Of a stretch of DNA of 44,539 nucleotides, positions 9,983-18,072 are shown piece after piece. Source of the stretch: Desulfofundulus australicus DSM 11792 (GTDB lineage Bacteria; Bacillota; Desulfotomaculia; Desulfotomaculales; Desulfovirgulaceae); contig NZ_FQUW01000024.1 of NCBI RefSeq assembly GCF_900129285.1, forward strand, positions 1 through 44,539, read 5' to 3'. A model generated the notes under the pieces. The model was not told the origin of the DNA and searched no databases. It saw nothing but the letters and a program-made list of their open reading frames with translations. Made by a program: the position numbers and the translations under genes. Every line of letters starts with the position of its first letter. Positions within the stretch are counted from its first letter, which is position 1.

Positions 9983-10642
9983 TTGATTACCCTGGAAGAC
10001 ATCAAAAAGAATCCCCTGGTGGACAGTTTCATTCGCAAGGGCAATGAATATCTGGGTGTGCTGGGTTATACCGAGCACAGTTACCGGCATTTGAACCTGG
10101 TAAGCAGCCTGGCCCGCAGCATCCTGGAGCGGCTGGGCTACCCCGAAAGGGAAGCCGAGCTGGCAGCTATTGCGGGCTACATGCACGATATTGGCAATGT
10201 GGTCAGCCGGAATGACCATGGTATTTCCGGGGCGGTCCTGGCCTTTACCATATTAAACAGCATGGGCATGGACCCCGACGAGATGGCCACGGTGATTTCG
10301 GCCATTGCCAATCACGAGGAGCAGTACGGACAGCCGGTCAACAATGTGGCGGCCGCCCTGATAGTGGCCGATAAATCCGATGTCCACCGTTCCCGGGTGC
10401 GCAACCAGGATTTCGCCACCTTTGATATCCACGACCGGGTAAATTACGCCGTGGAGCACGCCTTTATCACGGTGGACAGGGACAAGCGCACCATTACCAT
10501 GGACCTGACCATAGATATAAACATCTGCCCGGTCATGGAATATTTTGAGATCTTCCTGACCCGGATGACCCTGTGCCGCCGGGCGGCCAATTTCCTGCAC
10601 TGTAATTTCGAGCTGATTATTAATGGTTCCCGATTGCTCTAG
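9983..10642 (+). CDS. HD-domain phosphohydrolase-like protein
   Basis: A 219-residue cytoplasmic protein with the metal-binding layout of HD hydrolases: His in SYRHLN, His-Asp in GYMHDIGN, His in ANHEEQYG and a later Asp in ADKSDVHR. Such proteins hydrolyse phosphate esters, often of nucleotides, but the substrate cannot be read from sequence. Start TTG 9983 follows AAGGAGATGG. It lies between yajC and secDF, a placement seen in related Clostridia, yet two terminators precede it, so its transcription is separable from yajC. Confidence 0.8.
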   Translation: MITLEDIKKNPLVDSFIRKGNEYLGVLGYTEHSYRHLNLVSSLARSILERLGYPEREAELAAIAGYMHDIGNVVSRNDHGISGAVLAFTILNSMGMDPDEMATVISAIANHEEQYGQPVNNVAAALIVADKSDVHRSRVRNQDFATFDIHDRVNYAVEHAFITVDRDKRTITMDLTIDINICPVMEYFEIFLTRMTLCRRAANFLHCNFELIINGSRLL

Positions 10643-10665
10643 AGCAGCAGGAGAGGAGTTTTGGT

Positions 10666-11919
10666 ATGAAGCTGAAGTGGAACAAAATACTCATTCTCGC
10701 CGGATTGGTAATTCTCGTAGCCCTGGCTACGGCGGCTGCCGTAACCCCGGCCTTTAAAAACATCCCCTACCTGGGGAAATACCTGCCCCTGATCAAGGAT
10801 GTCACCCTGGGCCTCGACCTGCAGGGCGGGGTGCACGTGGTCCTGGAAGCTAAGGACACCCCCGAAGCGAAGGTCACCCAGGAATCGATGCAGCAGCTGA
10901 TGGCTGTAATCCAGCGCCGGGTCGACCAGTTTGGCGTGGCGGAGCCGGTTATCCAGCAGCAGGGGCGGAACCGGTTGATTGTGGAGATTGCGGGCAGGAT
11001 TGACCCCGAGGAGGCCGTACGCAACCTGGTGAAGACGGCCTACCTGGAATTTAAAACCATGGATGGGAAAACGGTGGTTACCGGGGCCGACTTGAAGGAT
11101 GCCGTGGAATCCAAGGACCCCACTTCGGGGCAGGTAAAAGTAGACCTTACTTTTAATGCCGCCGGGGCCAAAAAGTTTGCCGATGCTACGGCGGCTAACG
11201 TAGGCAAACCCATTGCTATCATTTTGGACGGGAAGGTTTTACAGAGTCCCGTGGTCAAGGAACCCATTCCCAACGGCAAGGCCCAGATTACCGGCTATGA
11301 GTCCCTGGAGGAAGCCCACAATATTGCCGTTTTGCTCCGCTCCGGTGCCCTGCCGGTCAAGGTGGAAGTGGTGGAGAAGCGGGCGGTGGGCCCGGCCCTG
11401 GGTGCGGACTCGCTGCAGAAATCCAAGCATGCCGGGCTGGTGGGTGTGCTGGCCATCCTGATCTTCATGATCATGTACTACCGGGTACCCGGGCTGGTGG
11501 CCGACTTTGCCCTGCTGATCTATGCCTTAATTGTGCTGGCCATTTACGTGGGCATGAATGTGACCATGACCCTACCGGGTATTGCCGCCTTCCTGTTGTC
11601 CCTGGGTATTGCCGTGGATGCCAACGTGATCATCTTTGAGCGCCTGAAGGAAGAGCTGCGGGCGGGGAAGAGCCTGCGTTCGGCCATTGATGCCGGCTTC
11701 AAGCGGGCATTTACCGCCATCTTTGATGCCAACGCCACCACCCTCATTGCCGCCGTAGTGCTCTACTTCTTCGGCATGGGTTCTGTGCGGGGTTTTGCCA
11801 TCACCCTGGGGATAGGTATTGTGGCCAGCATGTTTACCGCCATTACCGTCACCCGCTGGCTGCTGCACCTGCTGGCGGGAAGCGGCCTGGTGAGAAATGT
11901 CAGGGCATACGGGGCATAG
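10666..11919 (+). CDS. secD: Protein translocase subunit SecD
   Basis: Membrane component that uses the proton or sodium gradient to help proteins leave the Sec channel. The 417-residue protein has an N-terminal helix, the motif LGLDLQGGVHVVLE, a large extracytoplasmic domain (about 55-240) and a five-helix RND-type membrane domain containing GIAVDANVIIFERLKEE. The ATG follows AGGAGAGGAG. secF follows after 13 bases; the two are separate genes here, unlike the fused secDF of Bacillus. Confidence 0.95.
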   Translation: MKLKWNKILILAGLVILVALATAAAVTPAFKNIPYLGKYLPLIKDVTLGLDLQGGVHVVLEAKDTPEAKVTQESMQQLMAVIQRRVDQFGVAEPVIQQQGRNRLIVEIAGRIDPEEAVRNLVKTAYLEFKTMDGKTVVTGADLKDAVESKDPTSGQVKVDLTFNAAGAKKFADATAANVGKPIAIILDGKVLQSPVVKEPIPNGKAQITGYESLEEAHNIAVLLRSGALPVKVEVVEKRAVGPALGADSLQKSKHAGLVGVLAILIFMIMYYRVPGLVADFALLIYALIVLAIYVGMNVTMTLPGIAAFLLSLGIAVDANVIIFERLKEELRAGKSLRSAIDAGFKRAFTAIFDANATTLIAAVVLYFFGMGSVRGFAITLGIGIVASMFTAITVTRWLLHLLAGSGLVRNVRAYGA

Positions 11920-11932
11920 GGGGTGTTGAAGG

Positions 11933-12808
11933 ATGCATTTCATCAGGCTCAGGAAAATCTGGTATATCATTTCCCTGCTGGTTATCATACCCGGCCTGAT
12001 CTCCCTGATGGTTCAGGGATTGAATCTCGGTATAGAATTCACCGGCGGCAACCTGCTGGAGGTGCGTTTTGAGAACCCGGTGCCGGTGGAAAAGGTGCGC
12101 CAGGTGGTATCCGCCCAGGGGCTGGAGTTCAGCCGGGGCATTCAAAAAAGCGGTACCTCCGATTACCTTATTCGTACCAGGCACCTGACCCAGGAGGAAC
12201 AGGATAAACTGATGGCCGCCCTGAACAGCCTGGGGAAGTATACTGTGCTGCGCAATGAATCCATCGGACCCACCATTGGCCGGGAGCTGACCACCAAGGC
12301 TCTCCTGGCCCTGCTGGTGGCGTCGGTGCTGATGATTATTTACATCAGCATCCGCTTTGAATTCAAGCAGGGGATCGCGGCCGTCATTGCGCTGATCCAC
12401 GATACCCTGGTGGTTACGGGTGTTTTCTCCCTCTTTCAGATTGAGGTGGACGGCGCCTTTGTGGCCGCTCTCCTGACCATTATCGGTTATTCCATAAACG
12501 ATACCATCGTTATTTTCGACCGTGTCCGGGAGAATATGCTGCACCGCAAGAAAGGGGAAAGTCTGGAGGATATTGTTAACGCCAGCCTGTGGCAGACTCT
12601 GACCCGGTCCATCAACACGGTGCTCACGGTGGTTTTTGTCCTGGTGGCCCTCTACTTCCTGGGCGGCAGCACCATCCGCAATTTTATCCTGGCCCTGCTC
12701 ATCGGTGTGGTCAGCGGAGCTTATTCCTCCATCTGCAATGCTGGCCCACTCTGGGTGGACTTTAAGCTCATGGAAAAGCGGGCTAAGGTAAAAGAGGCCA
12801 GGGCTTAG
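11933..12808 (+). CDS. secF: Protein translocase subunit SecF
   Basis: Partner of SecD in the SecDF-YajC complex. The 291-residue protein has the signature GIEFTGGNLLEV after the first helix, a small external domain, and the membrane block SINDTIVIFDRVREN. Start ATG 11933 follows a GGGGGTGTTGAAGG stretch. A terminator lies about 40 bases downstream, ending the export cluster. Confidence 0.95.
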   Translation: MHFIRLRKIWYIISLLVIIPGLISLMVQGLNLGIEFTGGNLLEVRFENPVPVEKVRQVVSAQGLEFSRGIQKSGTSDYLIRTRHLTQEEQDKLMAALNSLGKYTVLRNESIGPTIGRELTTKALLALLVASVLMIIYISIRFEFKQGIAAVIALIHDTLVVTGVFSLFQIEVDGAFVAALLTIIGYSINDTIVIFDRVRENMLHRKKGESLEDIVNASLWQTLTRSINTVLTVVFVLVALYFLGGSTIRNFILALLIGVVSGAYSSICNAGPLWVDFKLMEKRAKVKEARA

Positions 12809-12848
12809 GTTGGTTTACCCCGCTACCATCTTTGTCGATAGCCTGAAG

Positions 12849-12873
12849 CGGTGGCAAATGCCGCCGTTTTTTT
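12849..12873 (+). terminator. Terminator after secF
   Basis: CGGTGGC (12849-12855) pairs with GCCGCCG (12860-12866, one G-T pair) around a 4-nt loop, followed by seven T. Confidence 0.85.
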
Positions 12874-12979
12874 ATTGCCGGCCGGGATGAAAATTTTTTG
12901 TTTAGGGTTAACCGCACGGGGAAAATTAAAATTAAGCCGTGCACAGTTCAAACCATAATTTATGGGAGGATGACCCCGG

Positions 12980-13285
12980 GTGGACGAAAATGAAAGGCGC
13001 ATCCTGGAAGCCCTGCGGGAAAAGATCACCGAGCTGTCCATCAACATGGAAAAAATGAAACTGGCCGAATATGTGGAACTCCTGGAACAGCCCGGCAGGC
13101 TGCTCTACGTTAATTTTCTTTCCGGCCTGGCCCGGGGCGTGGGCATAGCCGTGGGGTTTGCCCTGCTGGGGGCAATTTTAATTGCTGTTCTGCAGCGGCT
13201 GGTGATGCTCAACCTGCCGGTGATCGGTGGTTTTATTGCGGAAATTGTGGCTATAGTCCAGACCCGCCTGGGAACTCCCCCTTAA
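12980..13285 (+). CDS. DUF5665 membrane protein
   Basis: A 101-residue protein with a charged N-terminal helix (about 1-35) and two hydrophobic stretches (about 50-72 and 75-92). The pattern KLAEYVELLEQPGRLLYVNFLSGLARG matches what I know of DUF5665 proteins, short membrane proteins of unknown role found in Firmicutes. Start GTG 12980 follows GGGAGGA (12964-12970). No partner function can be inferred from the neighbours. Confidence 0.75.
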   Translation: MDENERRILEALREKITELSINMEKMKLAEYVELLEQPGRLLYVNFLSGLARGVGIAVGFALLGAILIAVLQRLVMLNLPVIGGFIAEIVAIVQTRLGTPP

Positions 13286-13286
13286 A

Positions 13287-13336
13287 AATACCCGGTGTTT
13301 TGACCGGAGCAGGCCGGTTGCCCCGGGGCGGGTATT
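13287..13336 (+). promoter_or_regulatory. Two-tier stem-loop in the leader of the YteA-like gene
   Basis: AATACCCG (13287-13294) pairs perfectly with CGGGTATT (13329-13336). Inside it, ACCGG pairs with CCGGT around a 6-nt loop. It begins two bases after the upstream stop and ends about 30 bases before the next Shine-Dalgarno site. With no T-run it is not a simple terminator; it could be an mRNA processing or stability element. Confidence 0.45.
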
Positions 13337-13379
13337 AACCGTATCACCGGACCGGCGACCGGTAAAAGGAGGATTGATG

Positions 13380-14108
13380 ATGGATAAAGAACAGCTGGCG
13401 GAAGTGCGCCGCCGCCTGGAGGAAGAAAAACAGAGGCAGATGGAGCTGATCAAGGGCATTAACGAAGGCGGCCTGGCCACATCCATGTCCGATTCCATAG
13501 GGGAGCTGTCTCTTTACGATAACAACCCGGGAGATATCGGCACGGAACTTTTTGAGCGCAGCAAGGATTTTGCCCTGCGGGAAGATGCCAAGATCAAGAT
13601 ACGCGCCATCGATGAAGCCCTGGCCAGGCTCGAGCAGGGTACCTACGGCTTTTGCGAGATCTGCGGCGAGGCCATAGACCCGGCAAGGCTGGAGGCCGTT
13701 CCCTATACCACTCTTTGCTACCGCTGCCGCCTGCGGGATGAAAAGCGCCCGGTGAGCTCTTACCGTCCCATAGAGGAGGAAATTATTAAAGATCTCTACC
13801 AGACCAGTTATGAAGAAGACCTGGATGGTGTCATGTACGATCTGGAGGATTCCTGGCAGGAGGTGGCACGGTATTTTGAACACGCCGAGCAGGCTCAGGC
13901 CGGTGCTTATTACGGCCCCGGCGAATTGGCCGAGGAAGACCGGGGATACGTGGAGGAAGTGGAAAACATTCCCTATGAAATTGGTGATGACGGCGTAATA
14001 TACGAAAACCGGCGCGGTTATGATGACGAGAGCGCACCTTCCGAGCGGATCGATGTGGGCATCGAGCACAGCAAGGGGGAAGGGGATGATGGTTCCCCCT
14101 ATGGTTAA
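13380..14108 (+). CDS. YteA-like protein with TraR/DksA zinc finger
   Basis: A 242-residue protein with an N-terminal coiled-coil-like helix rich in Glu/Arg/Gln, then a DksA/TraR-type C4 zinc finger (FCEICGEAID ... LCYRC, around residues 92-118) and an acidic C-terminal region. Family relatives include Bacillus YteA and other sporulation-associated proteins. DksA itself binds RNA polymerase, but whether this protein does so is not known. AAAAGGAGG (13364-13372) favours ATG 13380 or 13377 as start. The structured stretch at 13287-13336 lies in its leader. Confidence 0.8.
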   Translation: MDKEQLAEVRRRLEEEKQRQMELIKGINEGGLATSMSDSIGELSLYDNNPGDIGTELFERSKDFALREDAKIKIRAIDEALARLEQGTYGFCEICGEAIDPARLEAVPYTTLCYRCRLRDEKRPVSSYRPIEEEIIKDLYQTSYEEDLDGVMYDLEDSWQEVARYFEHAEQAQAGAYYGPGELAEEDRGYVEEVENIPYEIGDDGVIYENRRGYDDESAPSERIDVGIEHSKGEGDDGSPYG

Positions 14109-14164
14109 AAGCAATTTCCCGCGGATCAATTTATTGTCCACGGCTGTTTTTAAACCAGTCCCTG

Positions 14165-14173
14165 TGCTATACT
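14165..14173 (+). promoter_or_regulatory. Extended -10 promoter of the CDF leader
   Basis: TGCTATACT carries a TGn extension and a -10 box TATACT (14168-14173). No good -35 is seen at 17 bases, as is common with extended -10 promoters. The start would be near 14180, exactly where the conserved RNA module begins. Confidence 0.55.
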
Positions 14174-14179
14174 ACCAGT

Positions 14180-14312
14180 AACGGTACCCGCCGAAGACCG
14201 GAGACGGGGCCTTTTGGCCCGGCCAGCGAAACGACCGGGCACGCGCGGAGTGTCTTGTCGACAGCCTGCGGCCACCAGTCCTTATGGTGCTGGTGGCCTG
14301 GGGTTGTTTTTT
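14180..14312 (+). ncRNA. Candidate metal-responsive riboswitch in the CDF leader (NiCo/czcD-like)
   Basis: About 130 nt between a predicted start and a perfect terminator. The first 59 bases (14182-14240) contain CCGCCGAAGACCGG and CCAGCGAAACGACCGG and share 53 identities with a second site at 22460-22518. The 3' end is a 9-bp terminator hairpin, GGCCACCAG (14270-14278) with CTGGTGGCC (14290-14298), then six T at 14307-14312. The following gene is a cation efflux transporter. NiCo riboswitches (czcD motif) are known in exactly this place, and the loop style is similar from memory, but I could not check the covariance model. Confidence 0.55.
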
Positions 14313-14328
14313 ATAAGGGGTGATGGGC

Positions 14329-15321
14329 TTGGACGAGAAAATAAAGGTCGCCAGGCTTTCCGTTGCTTCCAATACCCTGCTTACCGCCGGGAAGCTGGGT
14401 GTGGGCCTGGCCATGAATTCGGTGGCGGTTATTTCCGAAGCCCTGCATTCGGGCCTGGACCTGCTGGCAGCATTGATTGCCTATGCCTCTGTTCGCCAGT
14501 CCTCCCGCCCGGCTGATGCCGAGCACAATTACGGCCACGGTAAATTTGAGAATGTGGCGGCCATTATTGAAGCGCTGTTAATCGTCGCTGCCGGGATAGT
14601 AATAGTGTGGCAGGCCATTCCCAAGCTCCTGGGAGCCCGGGAAGTGCAACACCTGGGCCTGGGGATGGCGGTCATGGGATGTTCGGCGGTGGTCAACCTG
14701 CTTATTTCCAGCCTGCTGATGCGCACGGCCAGGCGGACCGGATCCCCGGCCCTGGAAGCAGATGCCTGGCACCTGCGGACCGATGTCTTAACTTCAGCAG
14801 GGGTATTTGGGGCCATGCTGGCCATTCAGTTAACCGGGTGGCATATACTGGATCCACTGATTGCCCTGGTTGTTTCCCTGTTCATTTTTAAAGCGGCCTT
14901 CGATCTGCTGCGGGGTTCCTGGGGCAGCATTGTCGATGCCCGCCTTCCCGACGAGGAAGAACAGGTGATCCGCCGGGTTCTGGAATCCTATGCCGGGGAG
15001 TTTGTCCAGTTTCACGACCTGCGCACCCGCCGGGCCGGCCCGGACCGGCACATAGATTGCCACCTGGTGGTTCCCGGCTACCGTCCCATTGCCCAGGTGC
15101 ACCGGCTCTGTGACGCCATTGAGGAAGACATCCGCCGGCACCTGGCGGGAGCCCAGGTGCTTATTCATACCGAACCCTGTCGCCCGGGTACCAGCGACTG
15201 CCATGTCTGCCGGGTGCACGTCGCCCTGGCCGATCCCGCTCAGGAGCGCAGGTGCGAAGAGTGCCGGGCCTGCGCGGGTTCTCCGGAAAAAACCTCTCCC
15301 CGCGGCAATGGAAATAGTTGA
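14329..15321 (+). CDS. Cation diffusion facilitator (Zn/Co/Ni efflux) with Cys-rich tail
   Basis: Membrane antiporter of the CDF family that expels divalent transition metals in exchange for protons. Six hydrophobic segments precede a cytoplasmic C-terminal domain. Both metal-site motifs are HxxxD: HSGLD in helix 2 and HLRTD in helix 5, the pattern of Zn/Cd/Co-type members. After the usual domain comes an unusual tail with CHVC, CEEC and CRAC. The start is uncertain: TTG 14329 lies 8 bases behind AAGGGG (14315-14320), while GTG 14320 and ATG 14323 are too close to it. The terminator-ending leader upstream suggests control by metal level. Confidence 0.88.
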   Translation: MDEKIKVARLSVASNTLLTAGKLGVGLAMNSVAVISEALHSGLDLLAALIAYASVRQSSRPADAEHNYGHGKFENVAAIIEALLIVAAGIVIVWQAIPKLLGAREVQHLGLGMAVMGCSAVVNLLISSLLMRTARRTGSPALEADAWHLRTDVLTSAGVFGAMLAIQLTGWHILDPLIALVVSLFIFKAAFDLLRGSWGSIVDARLPDEEEQVIRRVLESYAGEFVQFHDLRTRRAGPDRHIDCHLVVPGYRPIAQVHRLCDAIEEDIRRHLAGAQVLIHTEPCRPGTSDCHVCRVHVALADPAQERRCEECRACAGSPEKTSPRGNGNS

Positions 15322-15447
15322 AAAAATTGACTTCCTGCAGGAAAAAACTGCCTGCGCCCATGCTCCCTCAAACCGGGCGGCTTCCTGCGTAGTTATTATT
15401 ATGTAGAAGCCGGGCAGGATGGGGGTGGAGCATGAGGTACTAAAAGG

Positions 15448-16182
15448 ATGGTGCTGCCGGTGGGGAACATAGAAAACCTCCTTGCCCTGGCCAGGGCGGG
15501 GGATGGTACGGCCCGGGAGCAGCTGCTGGCGGAGTGTCGCCCCTTTATCACCCGGGTTACCGCCGGGCTTTGCCGCCGGCACCTGGAATGGGGTTATGAC
15601 GACGAATTGAGCATTGCCTTTATGGCCTTTAACGAAGCCATTGACCGTTATGAGGAAGACCGGAAAGTTCCTTTCCTGGCTTATGCCCGGCTCCTGATTA
15701 AAAGTCGCCTTACGGATTACCTGCGCAAGGAGAACAGGGTATCCGCCCACATGGCCGGCTCCCTGAACAGTGAGCTGGAAGAAATGTCGGCATTTTCCCT
15801 GGAATCATCCCGGGCCTGGGGAGAGTATCTGGACCGCGAGGCGGCCCGGGAAAGGGAGGAAGAGATCCGGGAATATGCCGCGATGCTGGCTGAATTCGGG
15901 ATCTCCTTTTCCGATCTGGTACGCTGTGCACCCAGGCATCGTGATGCCCGGCAGGTTTTATTGCACGTTTCCCGCCGCCTGGCCGGGGACGGTGCCCTGT
16001 TCGAGCAGCTGGTCAGGACCGGAAAGCTGCCCATTAAAGAACTCTCCCTGCTGACCGGGGTGCACCGCAAAACCCTGGAGCGGGGACGCAAGTATATAAT
16101 TGCCATGGCCCTTTTATGGCATCACTGCCAGGAATATTTATACCTCTGCCATTACCTTAAAGCCAGCGGTAAAGGAGAATGA
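15448..16182 (+). CDS. sigI: RNA polymerase sigma factor SigI
   Basis: A 244-residue SigI-type sigma factor. It carries a sigma-70 region-2-like part (DDELSIAFMAFNEAIDRYEEDRKVPFLAYA, about residues 50-80) and a diverged C-terminal DNA-binding part ending KTLERGRKYIIAMALL. SigI responds to heat and envelope stress in Bacillus, and in clostridia to extracellular polysaccharides. It is followed after six bases by its cognate anti-sigma gene. ATG 15448 is the likely start, though AAAAGG touches it and GTG 15460 is an alternative. Confidence 0.88.
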   Translation: MVLPVGNIENLLALARAGDGTAREQLLAECRPFITRVTAGLCRRHLEWGYDDELSIAFMAFNEAIDRYEEDRKVPFLAYARLLIKSRLTDYLRKENRVSAHMAGSLNSELEEMSAFSLESSRAWGEYLDREAAREREEEIREYAAMLAEFGISFSDLVRCAPRHRDARQVLLHVSRRLAGDGALFEQLVRTGKLPIKELSLLTGVHRKTLERGRKYIIAMALLWHHCQEYLYLCHYLKASGKGE

Positions 16183-16188
16183 AGTGAA

Positions 16189-17406
16189 TTGGAAAAAGTG
16201 CTTACCGGCATTGTCGTGGAGGTTAAAGCCAGATCCTGTATTATACTCACTCCTGACGCGCAGTTCCGGGAAATCCCCCTTCCCGCCGGTGGAGCGCGCC
16301 CGGGTGAGGAGGTTAGCTTCAGTTTCCGCAGGCGCCCTGTCTACTGGCAGTCACTGCTGGTAGCGGCAAGCCTGCTGCTGATTCTGGGGGCAGGACTTTT
16401 CTACCGCGGCTGGCTGAACCAGGCGGTGGCTTTTGTCTCGCTGGACATTAACCCCAGTGTGGAGATGGCATTGGACCGGCGGGAACTCGTGTGCCAGGCG
16501 CGGGGGTTGAATGCGGCGGGTAAGGACCTGCTCTCCCGGGTCCCGGTGCTGGGCCTGCCGGTGGAAAAAGCCATTGACTCTCTGCTGGACCGGGCGGTTC
16601 AATCCCGTTATCTCCAGCCGGCCCGGAACAATGTTATCCTGACCACCATTGCTGCGGGAAACGGGCGGGAACCTGCGCCGCAAGCAAGGGAAATCTACCA
16701 GGTTATCGTCAGGTCCCTGAGCTCGGCGGGGGTACCGGCGGAAGTGGTGGTGGAAACCGCGGCCCCGGAAATGCGCCGGCAGGCCAGTAAGCTTGGCCTG
16801 TCCACTGGCCGTTACCTGATCCACGTTGAGGGCAAAAAGAAAGGCCTGAACATCGGCCTGGAGGAATTGAAAAAGGAAAAAATATCCAGTCTGGAACAGA
16901 AGAAAGGTGTAACCATAAAAGAAGTGCTGGGTAAGCACGGCTACAGCGGGTGGGTGCCGGCACCCAAAGCGGTGGAAAACAACCGCTCCCTGCCCGGTGC
17001 GGTAAAAGATACGGCAGGCAGCAGGGTTCAGGAAAGGGTTCCCCCGCCGCAGGGAAAGGCTTCCCGGGTTGACCACAGAAGCGGTGCGGCAGTGCAGGAG
17101 CCGGCACCCCCGGCTGAACGGGTGACACCGGGCAAGGACCGGGAACTGCCCGGGGGGGGTGAAGAAGGAGCAGCGGGGCGGCAGGACTGCGCCCGGCAGG
17201 TGGAGGTAAAGGTTGAGAACATTAATGCCGGCAGTGAGATTGAGTTTAACCAGCCGGCCGGCCGGGACCGGAAAAATTATGATAATGGCCCCGGCCATGC
17301 GGGGGCAGGAGTTTTCGGAGCGCATTTTGGCCGGCGGGTTTTTGCGGGCAGGTCAATACAGGCCGGCTATTGCCAGGCAGGCGGCAGGGTGGTAGAATGT
17401 AATTAA
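16189..17406 (+). CDS. rsgI: RsgI-type membrane anti-sigma-I factor
   Basis: Membrane protein expected to hold SigI at the membrane until a signal arrives. The 405 residues comprise the RsgI N-terminal domain (about 1-55, VLTGIVVEVKARSCIILTPD), one membrane helix (about 60-78), and the conserved juxtamembrane motif VSLDINPSVEMALDR. A long extracellular part follows, turning low-complexity and rich in Pro, Gly and charged residues after about residue 260. No carbohydrate-binding module or other sensor domain is recognisable, so the signal is unknown. It starts at TTG 16189, six bases after sigI. Confidence 0.88.
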   Translation: MEKVLTGIVVEVKARSCIILTPDAQFREIPLPAGGARPGEEVSFSFRRRPVYWQSLLVAASLLLILGAGLFYRGWLNQAVAFVSLDINPSVEMALDRRELVCQARGLNAAGKDLLSRVPVLGLPVEKAIDSLLDRAVQSRYLQPARNNVILTTIAAGNGREPAPQAREIYQVIVRSLSSAGVPAEVVVETAAPEMRRQASKLGLSTGRYLIHVEGKKKGLNIGLEELKKEKISSLEQKKGVTIKEVLGKHGYSGWVPAPKAVENNRSLPGAVKDTAGSRVQERVPPPQGKASRVDHRSGAAVQEPAPPAERVTPGKDRELPGGGEEGAAGRQDCARQVEVKVENINAGSEIEFNQPAGRDRKNYDNGPGHAGAGVFGAHFGRRVFAGRSIQAGYCQAGGRVVECN

Positions 17407-17446
17407 CTGAAAATTTGCCAGCAGCAGGGCAAGGGGGAATGCAACA

Positions 17447-18004
17447 ATGCCTGCCCTGGTTCAGTCCGCCAGTGATATCCTGGCCAGGTCGTATCAGCGG
17501 GAAAAAACGGTGGGGGAGCTGATGGTTTCCCTGGAAGCCTGCCGCACCATTTCTGCGGACTGCAGTTTAAAAGAGGCCGTAAACCTGATGAAGAGGGTTG
17601 CCCTGCAGTCACGGGCCGGGGCCATCCCGCCCCTTGTGGTGCTGGAAGCCAGAATTCCCGCCGGCCTGTTGAAAATCCACCACCTGCTGGCCGGGGCCCA
17701 TTTGCCCCTCCCGCAGCGGGAATCCTATGCCGGCTGGTCAATTCCCTTATCCTCCGGGGAACCTCCTTCATACAGCGGCCTGTTCAGCACCCGTGTTCAG
17801 GATATGGCCGGGAAAAAAGTGCGGGAAGTCATGCGCCCCTTCCCGGCGTTGCTAAAGCCGCAGGATCCCCTGAGCCGGGCGGCCTTCCTCCTGGCCCATA
17901 GCGGTTTTGAAATCCTGCCGGTGGTGGAAGATGGCCGGATGGTGGGCTTGATTCGCGATAAAGAATTGTTTTTAGAACTGAGCAGGATTATGGCCGGGGA
18001 ATAG
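17447..18004 (+). CDS. Two-CBS-domain protein
   Basis: A 185-residue protein made of two CBS-like repeats: the first around VGELMVSLEACRTISADCSL, the second around VREVMRPFPALLKPQDPL and ending FEILPVVEDGRMVGLIRDKEL. CBS pairs usually bind adenine nucleotides and act as sensors. There is no attached catalytic domain, so its target is unknown. Start ATG 17447 follows AAGGGGGA. It lies 40 bases after rsgI without a terminator and may share its transcript. Confidence 0.8.
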   Translation: MPALVQSASDILARSYQREKTVGELMVSLEACRTISADCSLKEAVNLMKRVALQSRAGAIPPLVVLEARIPAGLLKIHHLLAGAHLPLPQRESYAGWSIPLSSGEPPSYSGLFSTRVQDMAGKKVREVMRPFPALLKPQDPLSRAAFLLAHSGFEILPVVEDGRMVGLIRDKELFLELSRIMAGE

Positions 18005-18025
18005 GAAAACAGGATCTGGAGCAAA

Positions 18026-18060
18026 AAATTACCCGCCGTTTCGGGCGGGTGTTGTGTTTT
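18026..18060. terminator. Bidirectional terminator
   Basis: ACCCGCC (18031-18037) pairs with GGCGGGT (18044-18050). On the plus strand a T-rich tail (GTTGTGTTTTATT) follows. On the minus strand the stem is followed by AATTTTTTG, so it ends both the CBS gene and the convergent transporter gene. Confidence 0.8.
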
Positions 18061-18072
18061 ATTGATGGTTCC

